Positions 55,121 through 62,605 of a DNA stretch of 64,000 nt are shown piece after piece. Position numbers and translations under genes: made by a program. A model generated the notes under the pieces. The model was given only the letters and a program-made list of their open reading frames with translations, was not told the origin of the DNA and did no database searches. The number at the start of each line of letters is the position of its first letter. The stretch's first letter is position 1. The stretch spans positions 62,001 through 126,000 of the forward strand of contig JAFSCH010000054.1 in assembly GCA_017436865.1 (NCBI GenBank), read 5' to 3'. This stretch comes from Lachnospiraceae bacterium. Its GTDB lineage: Bacteria > Bacillota > Clostridia > Lachnospirales > Lachnospiraceae.

Positions 55121-56779
55121 TTATGATTCCTGTATTGGTAAAACACTTCCAATTATTAGTCCATCCGCTTCATAAAAAGAAAGCGCATTTTCAAAATTGT
55201 GATAATCTTCGTATTCGACCGTATCTCCCGGAACAAAAATATACAAGGTATTTTCCTTAAATTGCTTTGTTTCCGCCTCAGCATAAGATCGTAAATCTAT
55301 GGTTCTTGCAAAGTAGAAATTGCTCATAGTCAAATCACGCTCTAATGCCCAGTCTGCCACATATAATATCTTTCTCCGATCAATATTATGAGAAATCCAA
55401 GCTACATGCTCATATCCTGTTGTGTCTATGCTATCCCAAAAGTTACTCTCTAAAGTAATACCTTTTTCTTCTACATATGCATAATCTTTATGCTTTTCAA
55501 TCAATTTTCCGCTTATATCATATATCTGAATCACAAAACAGAGAATCAATAAAACATACGCTATTATTCTATTCTCTCCTACCCTTTTCGTCAATTGCAA
55601 TGCACCTATAACAGCAAAAAGCATAATCAAATAATAAACCGGCCATACAATACGTCCACTTGAGCCAAAAATACTCCAATATTTCATTACGATATCAATA
55701 TCCGGAAATTCAAATAGTAAATGTTCGTCAAAGGATACTTTCGGAGAAGCCGCCAAAAATATTAGCCCTGCCACAACACCTAAAGCAATGACTGCCTTCA
55801 TCCAATTCGCCTTTAGAAATATCAATCTTTCTCTTCCCGAAAGGCATATTGCTACTACCGCACCCACTAATAAAATAAGTATTCCAAGTCCTAAATATGC
55901 AAAACCTTCATACTGCCCCTCTGTATACACATCAAGCCACTTTAAAACCTTTGAGTATCCAATCGGATTATAAAACCCATTTAGATTAAAGCTAAAATGC
56001 CCTAAATTATTTCCTGCACCTGATTGTGCACCTGACGAAAAGCCTCCTAATACATATACGATTCCAAACAGCCCTACCACAAAACTAACACCTGGCCATA
56101 AGTATCTTACCTTAATCTTCTTCTCCTCAATCAGACTATACACTATATATCCCGCAAGCAATGCCCCACACATTGGAACAAAATACAAATGAATAGAACC
56201 TATCAGAATTCCTAAGATTCCCCATTTCAATGATGTCTTTATAACATCCTTGTATTGCTCCTTATGCATTGCACACAAATAGACAGCCATTAATATAAGC
56301 CACTGCGCCGCCAGTGCCGTATGATAATACATTCTAAATATTACAATCGGTGACACAATAAAAAACAGACTGCTAAGCCACACCTGCCACTTATCTTCTA
56401 CCCACTTATGAAGAATCTTTGCTGACCAATATCCTTGAAGCATAAAGCAACACAAGCCCCATAATCCGAAATACTGGAAACGCCCTGAAATCCCTCTTGT
56501 AAACAACTTAAAAATCACTGCAAATAGCGGAATGGAATCCGTATAAATCACGGATGTTTCTGCAGGATATGCTACCTGATTCGTCAAACCTATCGGGAAC
56601 AGCCACTCTGAACGCCTAAAGTATTCCCAGCCAAGGTAATGCTGTGATAAATCTCCTCCTGTGATAAGCCAGTCTGTATAAAAAGGATTTAATACATAAA
56701 TTCCATAAATCACCGCAAAGGCGACTGCACCTAAAAGTGCGGCTATGATATATATTATGTGCTCATTTTTCTTTTTCAT
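55121..56779 (-). CDS. DUF6311-like membrane protein (GT-C-like)
   Basis: It has 552 residues and about 12 helices, with an outer loop NPFYTDWLITGGDLSQHYLG (about 33-52) whose acidic residues are typical of GT-C folds, then SIPLFAVIFKLF, and an outer C-terminal domain of about 100 residues. It resembles DUF6311 proteins, presumed glycosyltransferases of unknown sugar. I chose ATG 56779, five bases after GAGG. It starts a two-gene unit with the GtrII-like protein and diverges from signal peptidase. Confidence 0.85.
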   Translation of the reverse strand: MKKKNEHIIYIIAALLGAVAFAVIYGIYVLNPFYTDWLITGGDLSQHYLGWEYFRRSEWLFPIGLTNQVAYPAETSVIYTDSIPLFAVIFKLFTRGISGRFQYFGLWGLCCFMLQGYWSAKILHKWVEDKWQVWLSSLFFIVSPIVIFRMYYHTALAAQWLILMAVYLCAMHKEQYKDVIKTSLKWGILGILIGSIHLYFVPMCGALLAGYIVYSLIEEKKIKVRYLWPGVSFVVGLFGIVYVLGGFSSGAQSGAGNNLGHFSFNLNGFYNPIGYSKVLKWLDVYTEGQYEGFAYLGLGILILLVGAVVAICLSGRERLIFLKANWMKAVIALGVVAGLIFLAASPKVSFDEHLLFEFPDIDIVMKYWSIFGSSGRIVWPVYYLIMLFAVIGALQLTKRVGENRIIAYVLLILCFVIQIYDISGKLIEKHKDYAYVEEKGITLESNFWDSIDTTGYEHVAWISHNIDRRKILYVADWALERDLTMSNFYFARTIDLRSYAEAETKQFKENTLYIFVPGDTVEYEDYHNFENALSFYEADGLIIGSVLPIQES

Positions 56780-56819
56780 AATAACCTCGCTCAATAATCA
56801 ATTTGTCATATTCTCGTAT

Positions 56820-56848
56820 ACTATACCACACTTTTTATCAAACTTCAA
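56820..56848 (-). promoter_or_regulatory. Promoter for DUF6311 and GtrII-like genes
   Basis: Minus strand TTGAAG (56843-56848) and TATAGT (56820-56825), 17-base spacer, about 40 bases before the start. Confidence 0.8.
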
Positions 56849-56944
56849 AATGTGTTCCATATGACCACACACTCTTTCCTTCCGCCACCTTCAATGCTAT
56901 ACTACTCCTTAGTTTAACTAACATAATATTCTATGCGAGGTTCT

Positions 56945-57442
56945 ATGAAAAAATATTTTATAAAACGAAAAACCCCCTTCACAATCACTATAATCATACT
57001 AGTTACATGGTATATTTCATCCAATTGGCTTCAATTTGCGCTAATACAGGGAGATTCCATGTTACCAACCTATCATAATATGCAACTGGTTCTTGTAGAT
57101 AAGTATTCGAACGAATTCCATTATAATGATGTTATCATTTTCACAAATGAGAAGCTCAATGCTACTTTGATAAAACGTATTATCGCCATACCTGGAGATA
57201 CTGTACAGATAATCGATGGCATAGTATATGTGAACAATATACCAAGCCCCTTCCTTACCCAAGACAGGCTCATCTCTTATTCCGGTATTGCCTCATCTCC
57301 TCTGCATTTATCATCAGACGAATATTTCGTTCTTGGCGATAACTATGAAAAAAGTAAAGATAGCCGATATCCTGAAATTGGTTGTATTAACTCTGATGTT
57401 ATTCTTGGCAAAGTATATACTAAATCACTGTATAAAAAATGA
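56945..57442 (+). CDS. lepB: Signal peptidase I
   Basis: This 165-residue enzyme has one membrane helix (about 13-30) and the family boxes: QGDSMLPTY with the catalytic Ser (about 38), YNDVIIF, LIKRIIAIPGDTV with the catalytic Lys, and VLGDNYEKSKDSR. It removes signal peptides from exported proteins on the outer face. I chose ATG 56945, four bases after GAGG; ATG 56933 is the alternative. It stands alone on the plus strand and ends in a perfect hairpin. It is short, as in Firmicute SipS-type enzymes. Confidence 0.93.
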   Translation: MKKYFIKRKTPFTITIIILVTWYISSNWLQFALIQGDSMLPTYHNMQLVLVDKYSNEFHYNDVIIFTNEKLNATLIKRIIAIPGDTVQIIDGIVYVNNIPSPFLTQDRLISYSGIASSPLHLSSDEYFVLGDNYEKSKDSRYPEIGCINSDVILGKVYTKSLYKK

Positions 57443-57480
57443 TGATGTAGGAATACATCATCATTTTTTATACAGTGATT
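57423..57480. terminator. Perfect 27-bp stem terminator overlapping lepB end
   Basis: Positions 57423-57449 and 57454-57480 are exact complements with a GGAA loop. The first arm covers the last six codons and the stop of lepB. A and T tracts let it serve both directions. Confidence 0.9.
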
Positions 57481-57536
57481 TACATTTTTCTCGCTGAATC
57501 CGCAATAAATACGTATTCCTACTGAATAGTCACAAT

Positions 57537-57989
57537 TTATTTACATTTTCTTTCGGCTAATTCTCTAGCCGCATCTACTTTCATTGCATTAACGGTCAAC
57601 TTAACATTTCCATTGTCCGATGGCCCCAAACCTTTTCTTGCACATTTCCATGAAAATTCATTATGAGACAAACTACTTAATTTCCAAGATTGCAACGCAC
57701 CATATCTTTTCAATACACTATCAATAAGTTCCTTTGATTCTTGTGATAAAGTGTTTTTTCCCTTTAAAAACAAACTTCCCGACAGATATTCACTTCTGAC
57801 AGACGCCAAAACAGGCCCATATCTCCAACCAAGAAATTCTTCCGAAAACAATACCTCTTTATTATACATTAAGGATTCTCTTTGAACAAAATACATCAGC
57901 TTATGCATTTTCATCTGATCCATTGTTTCTTTATAATTTTGAAAATAGGAATCATATAAATATTTTGCAACATCTAATACATTTTCCAT
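57537..57989 (-). CDS. Panacea-domain (DUF4065, SocA-type) protein
   Basis: This 150-residue cytoplasmic protein matches DUF4065: MDQMKMHKLMYFVQRESLMY, then LGWRYGPVLASVRSEYLSG. The domain is the antitoxin of many toxin-antitoxin pairs (Panacea); the toxin gene usually sits next door. Here no small toxin gene is seen on either side. AAGGAGG precedes ATG 57989, and a consensus promoter is upstream. It may be an orphan antitoxin or a protease adaptor like SocA. Confidence 0.9.
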   Translation of the reverse strand: MENVLDVAKYLYDSYFQNYKETMDQMKMHKLMYFVQRESLMYNKEVLFSEEFLGWRYGPVLASVRSEYLSGSLFLKGKNTLSQESKELIDSVLKRYGALQSWKLSSLSHNEFSWKCARKGLGPSDNGNVKLTVNAMKVDAARELAERKCK

Positions 57990-58073
57990 GAAAACTCCTC
58001 CTTATATTTTATATTCTTATTATATATTTTCATAACCATTTAATATTCTTCATAGTTACTATTTTCTATTTAA

Positions 58074-58102
58074 ATAATACTATTCCAAAGATAATTTGTC
58101 AA
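58074..58102 (-). promoter_or_regulatory. Strong promoter of the Panacea gene
   Basis: Minus strand TTGACA (58097-58102) and TATTAT (58074-58079), 17-base spacer, about 85 bases before the start codon. Confidence 0.85.
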
Positions 58103-58131
58103 GCTTTTTTCGAACATTAGTTCTGCTTTAT

Positions 58132-58203
58132 GTTATGACGACAAACTTACTATTCGCTTTATTAGCGTAACAGGAAATTCCCCATTCGTACTGCCGTCAT
58201 AAC
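58132..58203 (-). other. Inverted repeat structure downstream of the sulfatase-like gene
   Basis: GTTATGACG (58132-58140) and CGTCATAAC (58195-58203) pair exactly and enclose 54 bases with a further CGCT/AGCG stem. No T-run follows on the minus strand. It could be an mRNA end structure or a small mobile-repeat remnant. Confidence 0.45.
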
Positions 58204-58222
58204 CTTTTTACTACCAATATTT

Positions 58223-60319
58223 CTATTTCTGATAAACCGCTTTCTTAATATCCCAATTGTCTAAATCTGCCGCATCTCCATGAATGGTATACTGCACCGT
58301 AAAATAACTGTAAACATCAACGTACATTCTTTCTCTTTGTTCATCCTCTGAAATGTCTTCAAAAGTTCTTCCATAATCACTGCCATCTGCACCTACTGCT
58401 TCCAATATGGTTGGTATCAGTTCTGCCTGTGAAACAGGTGCATTGCTGATTCGCATAGCTTCTCCCTGTTCATTCGGTTTCTTAACAATGAAAATAGGTC
58501 TAGACGTTCTGTCTGGCTTACCACTTGTCTTGTCTGAATCTAATATATAACCTTGTCCATGATCTGCTGTAATGATAATCGTCGCATCATCATAAATACC
58601 TAACTCTTTCATCTGTTCAAGATATTCATACACAATCCTTAGACTTCCACGTCCTTGTGAACTTACCGTAGCTTCTCTTCCTGTCGGTTCATATTTCATA
58701 TCCTCTGATAGATAAAATGGAGCATGTGGTCCTCTCATATGATAGAATCGAAATGTTGAAGATAATTCCTCGTTAACCGTTATTCCCTGTCGCATTAATC
58801 GATTATAAAACGGAATATCATTGTCTATATTCCAAACTGTATCAGATTTTGCCAATGTAAAAACATCTCCGGAATAGTAGCTAAATTCCAGTTTTAATGC
58901 AAATGGAACCATTTTATACATAGAGGATTTCAACATCAATTTTAATGTTTCTACAGGCTCATATGTCCATGAGCTATCATTGCTGTAATTCGTTGTTAGC
59001 GTTTTGGCTGAGTCTGCCAAATACGTAGCCCCTGTATATATGCCTATGTCATATCCTTTTTCCGCAATTCTATTTAAAGCATCACTATGTTCGTATGCAT
59101 AACTCGGATAGTTCCCTGCTATTTCTTCTTTCCATGTTACACCTGTAAGCATATACGGTATCGCATTATCTGTATGAGCAAACTGTGAAGTTCCATTTCT
59201 ATAATACGTAAAATCCGCCAATGGTTCTATAATTGATGCATCTTCCTCAACAATATCCTCGAACCAACTACTTTCAAAACAATCCAGTACAAACACCAAC
59301 ACATTACTATCCTGTGACAGTTCAAGAGAACCTTCCGTTGACATCGCTTCCCTCGCCTCAACACTTCCATAATCTGTTGAAACAAGCAGCACTCCCAAAG
59401 TAACGATCTGAATTGCTGCAATATACAAACAAGCAAACTTACATACCTTTGCAACAATCTCTTTCTTATATCCTATAAATAATATCATCGCTATGGCCAC
59501 AAGCCATATTGCAATATTAACAACCTTTGTTCCTATCGACCAAATCTGATCCACACCATCTAATGCCTTCAATTCCCCATTCAAAAACATAATCTGTATA
59601 TATCCCATACAGATACCCCCTGCCAATAATAACTGAAGCACTTTAAATAAGGCCTTTGGCAACAATAACAAGCTTACTAACAGAATCACACTTCCTATAA
59701 ACACGCTTCCCAGAAGCATAATAGCAAAAAACATCCAGAATGGTCCCGAAAACTGACTATAATTTGCTAAATACAATTCTGTAGGAAGATAGATACCAAC
59801 CGTAACCATCCACGCCACAATAACCGGTAACATCTCCATTGTGTATTTCTTATACTCATCCTTGTTGATATACTGTATTTCCTTTTTGTTAAAATAAACA
59901 TCCAGCAAAGCCAATACTGCACTCACTATAAATGCAATACAGTAGCCACCGTTACTAATCTTACCTGTCACAATCCATATTAAAATCAATTCTATAAACA
60001 TAAACGCATTTGCACTCATAAATAATTTGAAAGACTTCTCCTTAAAAAGAAATCGTATGATAAGAGGCATTATAATTGCAATCAATAGCAACGGCATTCC
60101 GTAGTTTACATAAGTTCTAAACTGTATATCCCAAAAACTTTCAAATAATGTACTCTCTGTACTTCCCAAAACTGCTTTCACTGCAGAGAGTACAAAAAAA
60201 TCACAGAAAAAGAAAAACAGTATAACCTCTTTTCTTCTGTCCTTTGTAATACCCATAAATAGAAAGGACGATACAAGCGTAAAACTTAATATATAAAGAA
60301 CAATCGTAAAATTCTGCAT
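58223..60319 (-). CDS. Sulfatase-superfamily membrane protein (LTA-synthase/phosphotransferase-like)
   Basis: Residues 1-315 hold about eight helices, and the remaining part is an outer alkaline-phosphatase/sulfatase fold. Marks: NVLVFVLDCFESS (metal Asp), FAHTDNAIPYMLTG with a likely nucleophile Thr, and TIIITADHGQGYI (metal Asp-His). Such proteins transfer phospho-alcohols to glycans or polymers outside the cell. AAAGGG lies eight bases before ATG 60319. It follows the YidC-TagF-like gene set, so glycerol-phosphate or amino-alcohol-phosphate transfer is likely, not shown. Confidence 0.85.
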   Translation of the reverse strand: MQNFTIVLYILSFTLVSSFLFMGITKDRRKEVILFFFFCDFFVLSAVKAVLGSTESTLFESFWDIQFRTYVNYGMPLLLIAIIMPLIIRFLFKEKSFKLFMSANAFMFIELILIWIVTGKISNGGYCIAFIVSAVLALLDVYFNKKEIQYINKDEYKKYTMEMLPVIVAWMVTVGIYLPTELYLANYSQFSGPFWMFFAIMLLGSVFIGSVILLVSLLLLPKALFKVLQLLLAGGICMGYIQIMFLNGELKALDGVDQIWSIGTKVVNIAIWLVAIAMILFIGYKKEIVAKVCKFACLYIAAIQIVTLGVLLVSTDYGSVEAREAMSTEGSLELSQDSNVLVFVLDCFESSWFEDIVEEDASIIEPLADFTYYRNGTSQFAHTDNAIPYMLTGVTWKEEIAGNYPSYAYEHSDALNRIAEKGYDIGIYTGATYLADSAKTLTTNYSNDSSWTYEPVETLKLMLKSSMYKMVPFALKLEFSYYSGDVFTLAKSDTVWNIDNDIPFYNRLMRQGITVNEELSSTFRFYHMRGPHAPFYLSEDMKYEPTGREATVSSQGRGSLRIVYEYLEQMKELGIYDDATIIITADHGQGYILDSDKTSGKPDRTSRPIFIVKKPNEQGEAMRISNAPVSQAELIPTILEAVGADGSDYGRTFEDISEDEQRERMYVDVYSYFTVQYTIHGDAADLDNWDIKKAVYQK

Positions 60320-60389
60320 ATTTCATTCCCTTTCAATCTATACCAAAATGTAATGATTCCGCATCTTCATAATTACACCAAAACACAAA

Positions 60390-60416
60390 TATAGAGAGGA
60401 CTCACACCTCTCTATA
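60390..60416 (-). terminator. Hairpin after the small membrane protein gene
   Basis: TATAGAGAGG (60390-60399) pairs exactly with CCTCTCTATA (60407-60416), seven-base loop, followed by a T-rich stretch on the minus strand. Confidence 0.65.
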
Positions 60417-60423
60417 CCAAAAC

Positions 60424-60684
60424 TTATTTTATCTCAATATCGTCAGATTCAACTTCCTTATTACGATTCTCGTCTACACCTAACTTCTCGCTAACCTTTT
60501 TCTTCGCACGTCTGAAATAAATACCTACTGCAGCACCAACTGCAATCGCAATACCGGCAATTGCCTGAATCGCGTATGTTGCAACCGATGGATCAATGTA
60601 AGCCTGTGCATTTGCGCCAAATAAGAACATACATGCCATACATAAATAACCTGCACCTAATACCTTTAATAAACTCTTCTTCAT
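60424..60684 (-). CDS. Small single-pass membrane protein with signal-like start
   Basis: This 86-residue protein has a signal-like N-terminus (MKKSLLKVLGAGYLCMACMF, cleavage near ANAQAYIDPS), then an outer YIDPSVATYAIQ motif, one helix (AIAGIAIAVGAAVGIYF) and a charged cytoplasmic tail. GGGAG lies ten bases before ATG 60684, two bases behind the upstream stop. I do not know its function; being coupled to the YidC-TagF fusion and ahead of the sulfatase-like gene, it may be a small partner of that machine. Confidence 0.82.
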   Translation of the reverse strand: MKKSLLKVLGAGYLCMACMFLFGANAQAYIDPSVATYAIQAIAGIAIAVGAAVGIYFRRAKKKVSEKLGVDENRNKEVESDDIEIK

Positions 60685-60686
60685 TT

Positions 60687-62591
60687 CTACTTTTCTCCCT
60701 TTCTTCCCTTAATCTTTCGCTGTATCGCTGCAACAATATATTTTGCACCAATCTCCGCACTTGTCCCATGATTATATACATATTCCTGCACGAAGTTTCC
60801 TATCTTCTCATAATAGTCATTCTTACGTTCTAAGAGCATTTGTACCTTGTCTCCAAGCAAGTTCAATTCATCTAAATTCAAGGAACAACCAATCTCTTCA
60901 CGAAGCAGAATATTTAACGGAACCGTATCAATCTTCTGATATTCCGGATTCATAATCTTCATCGGTGTATTAATAAACAGCACTGGCTTCTGTGTCGTAT
61001 AAGCATACTCATAGGCAATACCCGACCAATCCGTAATCATCAAATCAGCTTCAAAAACAGTATTATTTGAAGAGAAATCCGTCTGAATCTCAACATCTTT
61101 ATCCTGCTCATACTTTACCTTAAGCTGCTCCATGAATTCACCTCTGTGGCGAACATGCTGTGGATGTGGACGCACCGTAATCTGATACCCCTTGCCCTTA
61201 AGATTATCTAATATCTGCTCCAAACAGCTATCTACAATATTATCCTGCTGCCAAGATGGCGCAATCAGTATCTTCTTAACGGTGTTTTCTTCATGAGGAA
61301 GTTTCGCATAATCTTGACGCATCTCATCAAGAAGAGAATATCCCCAGTCAACAAGTGTCTTCTTAGGAAGTCCATATACTTCTTCTGTCTTTTCTATCTC
61401 TTCCTTCTGGTGCTTACCTACACAAAATACCGTATCATAATGATCCATAGACCCAGTTCTCATGGTAAGATTAAGACTATCCATTCCGTGCGGAATATAG
61501 ACATATTCAATATTCTTACTAATATAACTTCTCTTGATATGATAATTCTCCAAATCCGGCATTGTCATGACAACCACATCAGCTTCCATCTTCATCATCA
61601 AAGTTATGAGACGCTTTTCACCAATAAAATATGGACGAATCTTGTCCTGTGTCTTTGCTAGTTCAAAAATCTTATCGTCAGGATCGCTGGTAATATAGTG
61701 AATCACTAGATTCGTATTCTCTAACAAATACTCAATCATTCCCTGATAATATTTATAAAATCCACTACTCTCAGAATAAAATACCAAATGCTTATTTACC
61801 ACGGAGAAAAACTTCTTATAATCCTGTTTCTCTCTCTTAGTCTCCGGATCACCGAAGCGTTTTCTCTTCTTCCCACCAAGATTTCCAAGTGCTTCTAATT
61901 CTTTCTTACTCTGCTCCAGCGCCTCATAATCCACGTAATTCTTAGGATTAATCACCCAGTTAAGCAAATACAGCTGTGCTACTGCCAAAAGATTACTTGC
62001 CACCCAGTAAAGAGCAACACCTACGGAAACAAACCAGCCTAAGTATAACGACAGCCCTACCGAAAATGCCATCATACCATATTTGTTCCAGTTAGATTGC
62101 TCTGCCTGCAATACATTACTTGCATTCTGTGCCACACATAGAATCCATGCAGAAAAACCAGCTACCAATGGTGACCAGATAAGCGAAATACCAACCTCAC
62201 TTGGCACTTGACTTAAGTTGATTCCAAAAAAATTCATATCAATCGCAGGATTATTCATCCCACGTTTAATCACTTCTATCACACCCATTAAAAGCACAAG
62301 CTGTACAATTAACGGAATAATCGATGCCATCGGATGATATTTCTCTCGTTTAAAGATTTTCGCCTGTTCCTCTGCAATCGTATCTTTGTCACCGAAATAC
62401 TTCACCGTAAGGAAATTAATCTCCGGCTGCATCTTAACCATTTTAATCGAATTCTTCTGTACCCATACAGACACAGGAAGAAGCACAACCTTGCTTACTA
62501 AAGTAAATAGAATAATCGCAATTCCATAGTCATGGCAAAAGGCATAACAACCATTCATAACCACTTCTAAAGCTTTATATAATAACTCCAT
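60687..62591 (-). CDS. YidC/Oxa1-like domain fused to CDP-glycerol glycerophosphotransferase
   Basis: Residues 1-215 are a YidC/Oxa1-type five-helix unit (DYGIAIILFTLVSKVVLLPV with Lys in the groove position; KMVKMQPEINFL). After a basic linker (KKRKRFGDPETKREK) comes a TagB/TagF-type transferase (about 260-620): YIPHGMDSLNL, KILIAPSWQQDN, TVRPHPQH and TDWSGIAYEYA, the CDP-alcohol-binding blocks. GGGGAG precedes ATG 62591. A YidC domain here probably anchors the enzyme or guides the growing polymer, instead of inserting proteins. Confidence 0.9.
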   Translation of the reverse strand: MELLYKALEVVMNGCYAFCHDYGIAIILFTLVSKVVLLPVSVWVQKNSIKMVKMQPEINFLTVKYFGDKDTIAEEQAKIFKREKYHPMASIIPLIVQLVLLMGVIEVIKRGMNNPAIDMNFFGINLSQVPSEVGISLIWSPLVAGFSAWILCVAQNASNVLQAEQSNWNKYGMMAFSVGLSLYLGWFVSVGVALYWVASNLLAVAQLYLLNWVINPKNYVDYEALEQSKKELEALGNLGGKKRKRFGDPETKREKQDYKKFFSVVNKHLVFYSESSGFYKYYQGMIEYLLENTNLVIHYITSDPDDKIFELAKTQDKIRPYFIGEKRLITLMMKMEADVVVMTMPDLENYHIKRSYISKNIEYVYIPHGMDSLNLTMRTGSMDHYDTVFCVGKHQKEEIEKTEEVYGLPKKTLVDWGYSLLDEMRQDYAKLPHEENTVKKILIAPSWQQDNIVDSCLEQILDNLKGKGYQITVRPHPQHVRHRGEFMEQLKVKYEQDKDVEIQTDFSSNNTVFEADLMITDWSGIAYEYAYTTQKPVLFINTPMKIMNPEYQKIDTVPLNILLREEIGCSLNLDELNLLGDKVQMLLERKNDYYEKIGNFVQEYVYNHGTSAEIGAKYIVAAIQRKIKGRKGEK

Positions 62592-62605
62592 AATTCTCCC
62601 CTATC

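Noticed and set aside
57990..58222. Toxin gene paired with the Panacea protein
   Set aside because: The space holds a promoter, ribosome site and an inverted repeat, but no ORF with a ribosome site of toxin size.
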